A stretch of DNA of 64,000 nt, taken from assembly GCF_900115435.1 (NCBI RefSeq), contig NZ_FOWK01000002.1, forward strand, positions 248,001 through 312,000, read 5' to 3'. This DNA is from Prevotella sp. tf2-5 (lineage in GTDB: Bacteria; Bacteroidota; Bacteroidia; Bacteroidales; Bacteroidaceae). The notes under the pieces were generated by a model that had not been told where the DNA came from, searched no databases, and saw only the letters and a program-made list of their open reading frames with translations. Shown one piece after another: positions 43,699 to 52,134 of the stretch; within the stretch, counting starts at the first letter, position 1; each line of letters begins with the position of its first letter. The translations under genes and the position numbers were made by a program.

Positions 43699-46149
43699 AT
43701 GAATATATCTTATAAATGGTTGAAGGAGTACGTGGATTTCGATCTCACACCGCAGCAGGTGTGTGATGCGCTAACATCAACGGGACTGGAAGTCGACGCA
43801 CTCGAGGAAGTACAAAGTATCAAGGGAGGACTGAAAGGTCTGTATGTCGGTAAGGTGTTGACATGTGAGATGCACCCGAATTCAGACCATCTGCATGTGA
43901 CGACGGTAGACCTGGGTAAAGGTGAGCCGTCACAGATTGTATGTGGTGCCCCAAATGTCGCTGCCGGTCAGAAAGTCATCGTTGCCGATTTAGGTTGTGT
44001 ACTGTATGATGGTGATCAGGAGTTTGTCATCAAGAAGTCGAAACTCCGTGGTGTGGAGTCCAATGGTATGATCTGTGCCGAGGACGAGATAGGTATCGGT
44101 ACCGATCACGCTGGTATCATCGTGTTGCCAGAGGACGCACCCGTCGGACTGCCTGCCGCAGAATATTACCACTTGGAGAGCGACTGGCTCATCGAGGTGG
44201 ATATTACTGCCAACCGTGCAGATGCGCTGAGCCACTGGGGCGTGGCACGTGACCTATATGCCTGGTTAAAGCAGAATGGCTATCAGACAGCTACCCATAA
44301 ACCGTCAGTAGCAGACTTCAAGGTCGACAATAATGACCTGCCTATTGACGTGAGGATAGAGAACACGGAGGCTTGTAAGCGTTATGCCTGTGTCAGTGTG
44401 ACAGGCTGTGACGTGAAAGAGAGCCCTGAATGGTTGAAGAATAAGTTGACGACTATCGGACTGCGTCCTATTAATAATATTGTGGACATCACCAACTATG
44501 TGATGATGGCTCTCGGACAACCGCTGCACTGTTTTGATGCGGACATGGTGAAGGGGCATGAGATCGTGGTGAAGACTATGCCTGAGGGAACTCCCTTCCA
44601 GACACTGGACGGTGTGGAGCATAAGCTCTCAGACCGTGACCTCGCCATCTGTAATGCCGAGGAACCGATGTGTATCGCCGGCGTATTTGGAGGAAAGGGT
44701 AGTGGTACTTATGAGACGACGAAGAATGTCGTTTTAGAGAGCGCCTATTTCCATCCCACCTGGATACGCAAGTCCGCACGACGTCATGGGCTGTCTACCG
44801 ATGCCTCTTTCCGTTTTGAGCGTGGCATCGATCCCAATGGCACCATTGAGGCACTGAAATATGCCGCTATCCTCTGTCAGCAACTGGCAGGCGGTAAGGT
44901 GTCAATGGAAATCAAGGATGTCTATCCTGAGAAGATAGAGGATTCTGTTGTAGAACTGAAATATGACTATGTCCACAACTTGATTGGCAAGGAGATAGGT
45001 GTAGAAACCATCAAGAATATCTGTCAGTCGCTGGAGATGCAGGTGATGAAGGAAGACACGAAGGGCTTGACCATTAAGGTTCCAGCCTATCGTGTGGATG
45101 TACAGCGTCCTTGTGATGTGGTGGAAGACATCTTGCGAATCTATGGATATAATAATGTGGAGATTCCTACCCAGCTGAAGTCATCACTCGTGATCAAGGG
45201 AGAGGAAGACCAGAAGCATAAGCTTGCCAATCTCGTCAGTGAACAGTTGGTAGGTGAGGGCTTTAATGAGATATTGAACAACTCACTGAGTAAATCGTCG
45301 TACTACGGTGATGAGCAGGAAATGCTGGTGAAAATCATGAATCCCCTTAGCAGTGACCTGAACGTGATGCGTCAGACACTGCTTTACGGCGGATTGGAGA
45401 GCATTGAGCATAATGCGAAGCGTAAGAACGGTAATTGTCGCTTCTTTGAGTTCGGGAATGTATATTTCTTCCATCCAGAGAAGAAAGATGAGGAGAACCC
45501 GATGAACGCTTATAAGGAGGAATACCACCTTGGATTGTGGTTGACAGGTAAGCGTGTCGAGGGATCATGGGCTCATGCCAATGAGGACAGTTCTTTCGCA
45601 GAGCTGAGCGCCTATGTGGAGAATATCTTTGCACGTATCGGTGTACAACAGGGTATGCTGGTACGTAAGAAGTCGGGAAATGCTATTTTCGCTACCGGTC
45701 TTACCATCGAGAATCGTGGTGGTAAACTGATTGCAGAGATGGGCGTGTTGGCGAAAAAGGTGCAGAAAGCTGCCGATATCGAGACACCGGTATATTACTG
45801 TGAGATAAACTGGACGGCACTGATGAAACTCATCCGTAACCAGAAAGTCCTTTATACGGAGATAGCCAAATATCCAGCTGTCAGCCGTGACCTCGCCCTG
45901 CTCATCGACCAGAATGTGGAGTTCGCACAGATTGAGGAGATAGCTCGTCAAACAGAGAAGAAACTGCTGAAGAAGGTTGAGCTCTTCGATGTCTACGAGG
46001 GTAAGAACCTGCCAGCTGGCAAGAAGAGCTATGCTGTCAACTTTATCCTGCAGGATGCGGAGAAGACCATGGGTGACAAGCAGATTGACGCCATCATGCA
46101 GAAACTCATCAATAACCTCAAACAGAAACTCGGTGCCGAGTTACGCTAA
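43699..46149 (+). CDS. pheT: Phenylalanyl-tRNA synthetase beta subunit
   Basis: This 816-residue protein starts at ATG 43699 (MNISYKWLKEYVDF); a longer frame begins upstream of the promoter and is not used. It has an N-terminal EMAP-like tRNA-binding domain (VGKVLTCEMHPNSDHLHV), then B3/B4 editing (CFDADMVKGHEIVV), B5 (DYVHNLIGKEIGVETI), a core and the C-terminal FDX-ACB domain (YPAVSRDLALLIDQNVEFAQI). It pairs with PheS, which is not in the window, to charge tRNA-Phe. Confidence 0.95.
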   Translation: MNISYKWLKEYVDFDLTPQQVCDALTSTGLEVDALEEVQSIKGGLKGLYVGKVLTCEMHPNSDHLHVTTVDLGKGEPSQIVCGAPNVAAGQKVIVADLGCVLYDGDQEFVIKKSKLRGVESNGMICAEDEIGIGTDHAGIIVLPEDAPVGLPAAEYYHLESDWLIEVDITANRADALSHWGVARDLYAWLKQNGYQTATHKPSVADFKVDNNDLPIDVRIENTEACKRYACVSVTGCDVKESPEWLKNKLTTIGLRPINNIVDITNYVMMALGQPLHCFDADMVKGHEIVVKTMPEGTPFQTLDGVEHKLSDRDLAICNAEEPMCIAGVFGGKGSGTYETTKNVVLESAYFHPTWIRKSARRHGLSTDASFRFERGIDPNGTIEALKYAAILCQQLAGGKVSMEIKDVYPEKIEDSVVELKYDYVHNLIGKEIGVETIKNICQSLEMQVMKEDTKGLTIKVPAYRVDVQRPCDVVEDILRIYGYNNVEIPTQLKSSLVIKGEEDQKHKLANLVSEQLVGEGFNEILNNSLSKSSYYGDEQEMLVKIMNPLSSDLNVMRQTLLYGGLESIEHNAKRKNGNCRFFEFGNVYFFHPEKKDEENPMNAYKEEYHLGLWLTGKRVEGSWAHANEDSSFAELSAYVENIFARIGVQQGMLVRKKSGNAIFATGLTIENRGGKLIAEMGVLAKKVQKAADIETPVYYCEINWTALMKLIRNQKVLYTEIAKYPAVSRDLALLIDQNVEFAQIEEIARQTEKKLLKKVELFDVYEGKNLPAGKKSYAVNFILQDAEKTMGDKQIDAIMQKLINNLKQKLGAELR

Positions 46150-46190
46150 TTTTTCATTTTTACATTTTTGAATTATAAAATTTTACAATA

Positions 46191-46928
46191 ATGGGAAGAG
46201 CATTTGAATATCGCAAAGCTGCGAAACTGAAGAGATGGGGTCATATGGCAAAGACCTTTACCAAAATTGGTAAACAGATCGCCATTGCCGTGAAGGCTGG
46301 TGGACCCGAGCCTGACATGAACCCCGCATTGCGTGCTATCATCGCCAATGCGAAACGTGAGAACATGCCGAAGGACAATATTGAGCGTGCCATCAAGAAC
46401 GCGATGGGTAAAGACCAGAGTGACTATAAGGAGGTGACTTATGAGGGATATGGTCCTCATGGTGTCGCTATCTTCGTTGATACGTTGACAGATAATACCA
46501 CCCGTACCGTAGGTGATGTCCGTTCCGTGTTCAACAAGTTTAATGGTAACTTAGGTACACAGGGAAGTTTGTCTTTCTTGTTTGATCACAAGGCAGTGTT
46601 CACCTTTAAGAAAAAGGACGGACTGGATATGGACGAGCTGATTCTCGACTTGATTGACTATGGGGTAGAGGATGAGTTCGATGAGGACGAGGAGGAGAAC
46701 AGCATCACGATTTATGGTGATCCTCAGTCATTCGGTGCCATCCAGAAACACTTGGAGGAGAACGGCTTCGAGGTGACAGGAGCAGAGTTCACTCGTATTC
46801 CTAACGACCTGAAGGATGTGACTCCTGAGGAGCGCGAGACCATCGACAAAATGATTGAGAAGTTGGAAGACTTCGACGATGTCCAGACGGTTTACACGAA
46901 TATGAAACCAGAGATCGTGGAAGATTAA
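46191..46928 (+). CDS. YebC/PmpR family protein
   Basis: This 245-residue protein begins GRAFEYRKAAKLKRWGHMAKTFTKIGKQI and continues IANAKRENMPKDNIERAI and YEGYGPHGVAIFVDTLTDN, the YebC family core, with an acidic segment (EDEFDEDEEE) near 165. YebC proteins are DNA-binding regulators or, as shown more recently, help ribosomes through proline stretches. It follows pheT by 41 bases on the same strand. Confidence 0.93.
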   Translation: MGRAFEYRKAAKLKRWGHMAKTFTKIGKQIAIAVKAGGPEPDMNPALRAIIANAKRENMPKDNIERAIKNAMGKDQSDYKEVTYEGYGPHGVAIFVDTLTDNTTRTVGDVRSVFNKFNGNLGTQGSLSFLFDHKAVFTFKKKDGLDMDELILDLIDYGVEDEFDEDEEENSITIYGDPQSFGAIQKHLEENGFEVTGAEFTRIPNDLKDVTPEERETIDKMIEKLEDFDDVQTVYTNMKPEIVED

Positions 46929-46936
46929 AGAAAAAA

Positions 46937-47326
46937 TCAACGATAGTCTTTTTCAAGGAACGTGGCTTCAAAGAGCTTCGTTCCTTTGTTTTTGGTGGAG
47001 TAGTAGATATAACGGAAGTTATAGCCGGCATCCTTATATGGTTTCATCGCCGTGGCATTCTTCAGCTGCGTCAGCATCTGCTCCCTTGGATTGTTGCGAA
47101 GAATCACAGAAGGATCGTCGATGACACCGTTTAAGGTATATGAATAAGTGAGGGTGTGTGTCGCCACATCGAAACTCATACTGTCAATCGTCACCCCTTT
47201 GGCTATCGGGGCAGGGCAGTTTTTCTGAGAATATTCCTTCGCCTCACGGGCACAACGCTGCTCCAACGTCTCCTGGCATGCCGTCATCAACAGGGTACCA
47301 AGTATGATGAATAAACACTTTCTCAT
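46937..47326 (-). CDS. Small lipoprotein of unknown function
   Basis: This 129-residue protein has a lipoprotein signal: MRKCLFIILGTLLMTACQE, with Cys 17 as the lipidation site. The mature part has CAREAKEYSQKNCPAP, two cysteines that may bond, then beta-rich sequence (SFDVATHTLTYSYTLNGV). I do not recognise the family. It is the only minus-strand gene between yebC and lepA, converging on yebC with an 8-base gap. Confidence 0.75.
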   Translation of the reverse strand: MRKCLFIILGTLLMTACQETLEQRCAREAKEYSQKNCPAPIAKGVTIDSMSFDVATHTLTYSYTLNGVIDDPSVILRNNPREQMLTQLKNATAMKPYKDAGYNFRYIYYSTKNKGTKLFEATFLEKDYR

Positions 47327-47413
47327 ATCTTTCTTATAGTTGCTTGTTTATAATTTCTGCAAAATTACTAAAATAAAATTGGATAGAAAGGAAGGTATCT
47401 CATTTTTTTTTCG

Positions 47414-47421
47414 TAATTTTG
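47414..47421 (+). promoter_or_regulatory. -7 promoter element of lepA
   Basis: TAATTTTG lies 25 bases before the ATG at 47447, in the gap diverging from the small lipoprotein gene. Confidence 0.5.
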
Positions 47422-47446
47422 CAAAAGATTGTACGTATACGAACTC

Positions 47447-49228
47447 ATGGAACATATAAGAAACTTCTGTATCATCGCTCATATCGACCATGGAAAGTCG
47501 ACATTGGCTGACCGTATGCTTGAATTCACTAAGACGATTCAAGTGACGGAAGGACAGATGCTGGACGATATGGATTTGGAGAAAGAGCGTGGCATCACCA
47601 TTAAGAGTCATGCTATCCAGATGGAGTATATGTATAAAGGCGAGAAATATATCCTGAACCTCATCGATACTCCGGGACACGTTGACTTCTCTTACGAGGT
47701 GTCTCGTTCTATCGCGGCTTGCGAGGGTGCCTTGTTGGTGGTGGATGCCACACAAGGAGTACAGGCACAGACTATCTCCAACCTCTATCTCGCTATCGAC
47801 CATGACTTGGAGATTATCCCTGTCATTAATAAAATCGACATGCCCAGTGCGATGCCTGATGAGGTGGAAGACGAGATTGTCGACCTCATCGGCTGTGATC
47901 CTGAGGACATTATCCGTGCCAGTGGTAAGACGGGTGAGGGTGTCGAGGATATCCTGAATGCCGTAGTAGAGCGTATCCCTCATCCGAAAGGTGACGCCAA
48001 TGCTCCTTTGCAGGCACTGATCTTCGACTCTGTCTTCAACTCGTTCCGGGGCATCATCGCCTACTTCAAGATTGTGAACGGCACCATCCACAAAGGTGAG
48101 AAGGTGAAGTTCTTCAATACCGGGATGGAGTATGATGCTGACGAGGTGGGTGTGCTGAAGATGGATATGATACCCCGTCAGGAACTACGGGTAGGTGACG
48201 TGGGATATATCATCAGTGGTATCAAGAACTCCAAGGAGGTGAAAGTGGGTGACACTATCACCAGTGTGGCACGTCCTTGCGACAAGGCTATCGACGGCTT
48301 CCAGGAAGTGAAGCCAATGGTCTTCGCCGGTGTGTATCCTATTGATCCAACAGACTATGAGAACCTGCGTGCGTCGCTGGAGAAACTACAGCTCAATGAT
48401 GCCTCATTGACTTTCACACCAGAAACCTCCGTGGCACTGGGCTTCGGATTCCGTTGTGGTTTCCTCGGTTTGCTCCACATGGAGATCGTGCAGGAACGTC
48501 TCGACCGTGAATTTGATATGGATGTGATAACCACTGTGCCTAATGTGACCTATATGTGTTACGACAAACAGGGTGGGGTAAAGGAGGTGCATAACCCCTC
48601 AGGACTGCCAGACCTTACCCTCATCGACCATATCGAGGAGCCGTATATCAAGGCTTCTATCATCACTGCCGCCGATTATATCGGTCCTATCATGACACTC
48701 TGTCTTGACAAGCGCGGTGAGCTCATCGACCAGCAGTATGTCAGCGGCAACCGTGTGGAGCTGCGTTTCATGCTTCCACTGGGTGAGATCGTGATTGACT
48801 TCTATGACAAATTAAAGTCGATATCTAAAGGCTATGCGTCGTTTGACTACCATGTCGACTGCTTCCGCCCCTCTAAACTGGCGAAGCTCGATATCCTGTT
48901 GAATGGTGAGTCCGTGGATGCCCTGTCGACACTGACGCATCAGGATAATGCCGTCACCTTTGGACGGCGGATGTGTGAGAAACTGAAAGAACTCATCCCA
49001 CGCCAGCAGTTTGACATCGCTATCCAGGCAGCTATCGGAGCGAAGATCATTGCCCGTGAGACAGTGAAGCAGGTGCGTAAGGACGTGACTGCAAAATGTT
49101 ATGGTGGTGATGTGAGCCGTAAACGTAAACTACTTGAGAAACAGAAACGAGGTAAGAAGCGCATGAAGCAGATTGGTAATGTGGAAGTGCCGCAGAAAGC
49201 TTTCCTCGCCGTATTGAAATTAGACTAA
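47447..49228 (+). CDS. lepA: Elongation factor 4 (LepA)
   Basis: This 593-residue translational GTPase starts at ATG 47447 ([19 protein letters not shown]; the [10 protein letters not shown]-loop is at residues 9-17). It has [14 protein letters not shown] and NKID (GTP motifs), domain [15 protein letters not shown] and the LepA-specific C-terminus ([30 protein letters not shown], cited in parts). It acts on stalled or initiating ribosomes. The length is normal. A TTG at 47429 gives a six-residue extension without support. Confidence 0.95.
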   Translation: MEHIRNFCIIAHIDHGKSTLADRMLEFTKTIQVTEGQMLDDMDLEKERGITIKSHAIQMEYMYKGEKYILNLIDTPGHVDFSYEVSRSIAACEGALLVVDATQGVQAQTISNLYLAIDHDLEIIPVINKIDMPSAMPDEVEDEIVDLIGCDPEDIIRASGKTGEGVEDILNAVVERIPHPKGDANAPLQALIFDSVFNSFRGIIAYFKIVNGTIHKGEKVKFFNTGMEYDADEVGVLKMDMIPRQELRVGDVGYIISGIKNSKEVKVGDTITSVARPCDKAIDGFQEVKPMVFAGVYPIDPTDYENLRASLEKLQLNDASLTFTPETSVALGFGFRCGFLGLLHMEIVQERLDREFDMDVITTVPNVTYMCYDKQGGVKEVHNPSGLPDLTLIDHIEEPYIKASIITAADYIGPIMTLCLDKRGELIDQQYVSGNRVELRFMLPLGEIVIDFYDKLKSISKGYASFDYHVDCFRPSKLAKLDILLNGESVDALSTLTHQDNAVTFGRRMCEKLKELIPRQQFDIAIQAAIGAKIIARETVKQVRKDVTAKCYGGDVSRKRKLLEKQKRGKKRMKQIGNVEVPQKAFLAVLKLD

Positions 49229-49263
49229 AACAATATCAAAGACAAACTGAAAATCCATAAAAC

Positions 49264-49869
49264 ATGACAACACTTGGACTGACACCACGAGACGTGGCGC
49301 GTGAACTGGCAAGGCGCTATAGTACGATGACACACGACGAGCTTGACGTGCTCGAGAGTATTCTTGTGCCTTTGAAATATCAGAAAGGGGAGATTATCCT
49401 CAAAGAGGGTGATGTCTGCCGTAGTATCTACTGGGTCGTAAAGGGACTGGTGCGCCAGTTCTATTTCAAGAACGGGAAGGAGCTGACCGAGTATATGGCA
49501 ACGGAGAATACCATCTGTATGTGTATCGAGAGTCTTTTCAAAGAGCAGCCAACCCATCTGCAGATGATGGCTTTGGAGCCTACGATTATCTACGCTCTTC
49601 CTAAAGCGGCGCTGGAGCGTGAGGCTATCAAGAACGTCAACATCCAGATGCTCTATCGTAAGATATTGGAGGAGTCGCTGATCTTCTCACAGATCCATGC
49701 TGACATGCTCCGTTTCGAGTCGGCGCAAGACCGTTATGCCAAGTTGGTGAAGCGTAGTCCGCAACTGGTACTCCGGGCACCGCTGGTCTATATCGCCAGT
49801 TATCTCCAGATGACCCCAGAGACCCTCAGTCGCGTCCGTACTTCTGCCTTGTTGGAGGATAAAGGTTAA
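49264..49869 (+). CDS. Crp/Fnr family transcriptional regulator
   Basis: This 201-residue protein has an N-terminal cyclic-nucleotide-binding fold (ILVPLKYQKGEIILKEGDVC, IYWVVKGLVRQFYFKNGKEL). A C-terminal helix-turn-helix follows (VYIASYLQMTPETLSRVRTSAL) and ends immediately after the recognition helix. The ligand pocket lacks an obvious cAMP Arg-Ser pair, as is common in Bacteroidota members. The ligand and target genes are unknown. It is followed by a hairpin and then a membrane protein gene. Confidence 0.88.
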   Translation: MTTLGLTPRDVARELARRYSTMTHDELDVLESILVPLKYQKGEIILKEGDVCRSIYWVVKGLVRQFYFKNGKELTEYMATENTICMCIESLFKEQPTHLQMMALEPTIIYALPKAALEREAIKNVNIQMLYRKILEESLIFSQIHADMLRFESAQDRYAKLVKRSPQLVLRAPLVYIASYLQMTPETLSRVRTSALLEDKG

Positions 49870-49882
49870 ATAACGAGGATAG

Positions 49883-49940
49883 TTTCCTACCGACAAACGG
49901 GTGGTTTCCTACCGAGAAACCACCCGTTTGTTACCGACAG
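49883..49940. repeat. Cluster of TACCGAC motifs, first locus
   Basis: TTTCCTACCGAC, TTTCCTACCGAG and GTTACCGAC occur in 58 bases. The same motif recurs, inverted, at 51789-51842. Confidence 0.55.
49893..49931 (+). terminator. 16-base perfect hairpin after the Crp/Fnr gene
   Basis: ACAAACGGGTGGTTTC (49893-49908) pairs perfectly with GAAACCACCCGTTTGT (49916-49931) around a 7-base loop. No T-tract follows. The loop and both flanks carry the recurrent motif TACCGA. Confidence 0.55.
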
Positions 49941-49992
49941 ATTGTTTGTCGCATGTCGAGTAACAATAGAAGACCATAATTAAATAAGAATT

Positions 49993-50655
49993 ATGTTTGT
50001 ATCAGAGATTTCTTTGTGGGGCGCTGCAATAGTGGCATGTGTTGTGTTAGTAGCGATGATGGCATTGTCCCTCTTCAACAGACAGATGCTTCAGCGTATG
50101 TGGGTGATATTCGGAGCGACGGTGGCACAGATGGCTGTCGTAGTAGCTGTGGTGTGGACGGTCTATCAGACACACACCTGGTGGTCCAATCTGCTCTGGT
50201 TCCTGCTGGTACTGGTATTGTCGATATGCTGGTGCCTGTATCCGCTGCAGGCTATGTGGCGTAATATGCTGCGACCCGTTAGCGCGGCGATGCTCGTAGG
50301 CAGCATCGTGGTGGGAGGCAGTACGATGCTGATGCTGCCCATCAGTGTCTTCCTGTCGGTCTATTCGGTGCTGATGGCATGTATGACGGCTTCGCTCATG
50401 CAGACTATGATGAGCTACCAGCGCAACCAGCAAAAGCCGGAGGCTTTGCGTGAGGACATGCTTCATCAGGTAAGAAATCTGGCTCAGCCGTTGGTGATGG
50501 TCATGCCGATGCTCTATGCCGGTATGCTGCTGGGAGGAGTCCCCGCTCTTGAGGGGATGCTCGTCACGCTGTTGTTGATAGCCACCTCCTTCGTTGGCAA
50601 TATATTGGCGGGTGTGATCGCACTTGGAATGGTCAAGAGTAAGAACAAGGTGTAA
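49993..50655 (+). CDS. Integral membrane protein, possibly FetB/YbbM-like (UPF0014)
   Basis: This 220-residue protein has six to seven hydrophobic segments. The stretch RNLAQPLVMVMPMLYAGMLL followed by GGVPALEG resembles the conserved late segment of UPF0014/FetB permeases, where a P...GM.LGG pattern is found. FetB works with an ATPase in iron export, but no such ATPase lies next to it here. The assignment is tentative and the gene may be a different permease-like family. It precedes the tRNA cluster. Confidence 0.6.
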   Translation: MFVSEISLWGAAIVACVVLVAMMALSLFNRQMLQRMWVIFGATVAQMAVVVAVVWTVYQTHTWWSNLLWFLLVLVLSICWCLYPLQAMWRNMLRPVSAAMLVGSIVVGGSTMLMLPISVFLSVYSVLMACMTASLMQTMMSYQRNQQKPEALREDMLHQVRNLAQPLVMVMPMLYAGMLLGGVPALEGMLVTLLLIATSFVGNILAGVIALGMVKSKNKV

Positions 50656-50746
50656 AAATGAAGCCTTTAAAGGGGTGCGGAAAGACATTGGTGGGTCATT
50701 ACGTCATAAAAACGTATGAAAATTTTGCTGAATGGATTTTTTATAT

Positions 50747-50754
50747 TACCTTTG
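50747..50754 (+). promoter_or_regulatory. -7 promoter element of the tRNA-Thr/tRNA-Gly cluster
   Basis: TACCTTTG lies 19 bases after TTTG (50724-50727), 33 bases before tRNA-Thr. Confidence 0.7.
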
Positions 50755-50786
50755 CATGCGCAAAAAGAAAAGTGATCTTTGAGGCT

Positions 50787-50859
<73 letters not shown>

Positions 50860-50979
50860 CTTTATGGTGCGAAGAGTCAGAGTGATCTGGCTCTTTTGCT
50901 TTTGCGAAGTTTTCGTGCAAGTAAGTGCAGAAAGTTTACTTTATGACGAGCGCAGCCGAAAATGCCGAAATCGAAGTTT

Positions 50980-51055
50980 GCGGAATTAGCTCAGTTGGTA
51001 GAGCATTGGCTTCCCAAGCCGAGGGTCGCGGGTTCGAGTCCCGTATTCCGCTCCA
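50980..51055 (+). tRNA. tRNA-Gly (CCC)
   Basis: The acceptor is GCGGAAT/ATTCCGC, the anticodon loop TTCCCAA (CCC), and the T-arm carries GGTTCGAGTCC. The CCA end is encoded, unlike in its neighbours. Confidence 0.95.
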
Positions 51056-51123
51056 CTTTCCGCAAAATATCAGGAGATGTGAAAAAAGTCTCTGAAAAAT
51101 TTGCAGGAGTGAAATAAAAGCAT

Positions 51124-51131
51124 TACCTTTG
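51124..51131 (+). promoter_or_regulatory. -7 promoter element of the tRNA-Ser/tRNA-Glu pair
   Basis: TACCTTTG lies 20 bases after TTTG (51100-51103), 47 bases before tRNA-Ser. The cluster therefore has two promoters. Confidence 0.7.
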
Positions 51132-51178
51132 CACCCGCAATCAAGGAGATAACCCCAAGGTTTGCAGCTGAGACATCT

Positions 51179-51265
51179 GGAAGGATGGGTGAGTGGCTGA
51201 AACCAGCAGTTTGCTAAACTGCCGTACGGGTTCCCGTACCGGGGGTTCGAATCCCCCTCCTTCCG
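51179..51265 (+). tRNA. tRNA-Ser (GCT)
   Basis: The 87-base tRNA has the long variable arm (CCGTACGGGTTCCCGTACCG) typical of serine tRNAs. The acceptor is GGAAGGA/TCCTTCC, and the anticodon loop TTGCTAA gives GCT. Confidence 0.95.
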
Positions 51266-51305
51266 CAGCCGAGGGGATTTCTCTAAGAGTGCACACTAAC
51301 AGGAT

Positions 51306-51377
51306 GGTCGATTCATCTAATGGTTAGGATACAAGATTCTCAATCTTGGCATAGGGGTTCGATTCCCCTATCGACTA
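51306..51377 (+). tRNA. tRNA-Glu (CTC)
   Basis: The 72-base cloverleaf has acceptor GGTCGAT/ATCGACT with one G-T pair. Anticodon stem CAAGA/TCTTG with loop TTCTCAA gives anticodon CTC. Confidence 0.93.
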
Positions 51378-51383
51378 CAAACA

Positions 51384-51415
51384 ATCCCTTGCAAATGCCT
51401 ATTTGCAGGGGATTT
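51384..51415 (+). terminator. Terminator of the tRNA cluster
   Basis: ATCCCTTGCAAAT pairs with ATTTGCAGGGGAT with one small mismatch, followed by TTTGCTTTCTT. It closes the tRNA-Ser/tRNA-Glu transcript. Confidence 0.75.
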
Positions 51416-51480
51416 TGCTTTCTTAGGGTGTAAATTAAGGTGTTAATCAGCGAAATCTCTGTGTTTACCAAACTACTGCA

Positions 51481-51620
51481 TGTGGGTTGCGAAGCCCCGG
51501 GCTCAGTGGGTCGAAGGTGCCGCCTCCGTGGGTCGAAGGTGCCGCCTCCGTGGGTCGAAGGTGCCGCCTCCGTGGGTCGAAGCCCTGGGCTTCAAGGGTC
51601 GAAGGTACGGGCTTCGTGAG
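51481..51620. repeat. 22-base minisatellite with degenerate flanks
   Basis: The unit GTGGGTCGAAGGTGCCGCCTCC occurs three times exactly (51506-51571), followed by a fourth diverged unit and preceded by another (from 51482). Further degenerate units (GGGTCGAAGGTACGGGCTTC) continue to about 51620. It is GC-rich against its surroundings. Confidence 0.85.
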
Positions 51621-51788
51621 GCTTGGGGATTATCCCTAAGGGTCATGGGGATAGTTCCTTTACCCCCTAAAGGATGTCTTGCGTCACCCATAGGAGGCAT
51701 CGGAGTACCCCCTTAGGAGGTATCGGAACGAATGATAAACTATATCTCTGTCAAATGGATGCGTTAATCGTAATGAAAACAGGCTTTA

Positions 51789-51842
51789 GTCGGTAGGAAA
51801 GTGGGCTTCAGTCGGTAACTGAATGCCCTTCAGTCGGTAACA
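51789..51842. repeat. Cluster of GTCGGTA motifs, second locus
   Basis: GTCGGTAGGAAA, GTCGGTAACTGA and GTCGGTAACAGA are spaced about 22 bases apart. They are the reverse complement of the motifs at 49883-49940. Confidence 0.55.
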
Positions 51843-51854
51843 GATTTTTTATGA

Positions 51855-52094
51855 ATTTCGCAAAAACATATAACCTTATAACATGACAGGGCGCAAACCC
51901 CGATAACCAGAGGCTTTAACGCATGTTATATGTTTGCTGAACATATAACATACATATAACATGCTTCTCACCCAAATGTTATATGTATGTTACATGTATG
52001 TTACATGTTTGAGCAACATGTAACATGGCTCAATCCCTTTGTACAAGGGCATTTGAGCCACATTATGTTATATGGTTATATGTTTTTGCGAAAT
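51855..52094. mobile_element. 240-base palindrome-rich element with 30-base terminal inverted repeats
   Basis: The ends, 51855-51884 and 52065-52094, are inverted repeats matching at 29 of 30 bases (outer end ATTTCGCAAAAACATATAAC). Inside lie hairpins at 51923-51951 (12-base arms), 51952-51986 (11-base arms), 51998-52026 (12-base arms) and 52026-52060 (8-base outer and 5-base inner arms). No gene fits inside and no target-site duplication is visible. It could be a MITE-like element or a large structured regulatory site; both are inference. Confidence 0.6.
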
Positions 52095-52122
52095 CCGTAA
52101 GTGTTTTTCAAAATTCTTTTTG

Positions 52123-52130
52123 TACCTTTG
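52123..52130 (+). promoter_or_regulatory. -7 promoter element of nhaC, near-leaderless
   Basis: TACCTTTG ends only four bases before the ATG at 52135, so transcription would begin at or next to the start codon. No clear TTTG lies at -33; GTGTTTTT (52101-52108) may serve. Confidence 0.6.
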
Positions 52131-52134
52131 CATC

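Larger units (their letters stand above)
51416..52134. other. Gene-free, repeat-rich stretch between the tRNA cluster and nhaC
   Basis: Over 700 bases contain no convincing gene. The contents, in order, are a 22-base minisatellite and its degenerate flanks (51481-51725), a cluster of GTCGGTA motifs (51789-51842), the palindrome-rich element (51855-52094) and the nhaC promoter (52123-52130). A 78-codon frame across the minisatellite (51480-51716) looks like repeat translation only. Confidence 0.8.

Noticed and set aside
49893..49931. Hairpin after the Crp/Fnr gene considered as an attachment site
   Set aside because: No integrase, no second copy as a direct repeat and no boundary change; a terminator-like or regulator-binding role is simpler.
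51480..51716. 78-codon frame across the minisatellite
   Set aside because: It is the translation of the tandem repeat (repeats of G-S-K-V-P-P-W-V type) and has no ribosome site.
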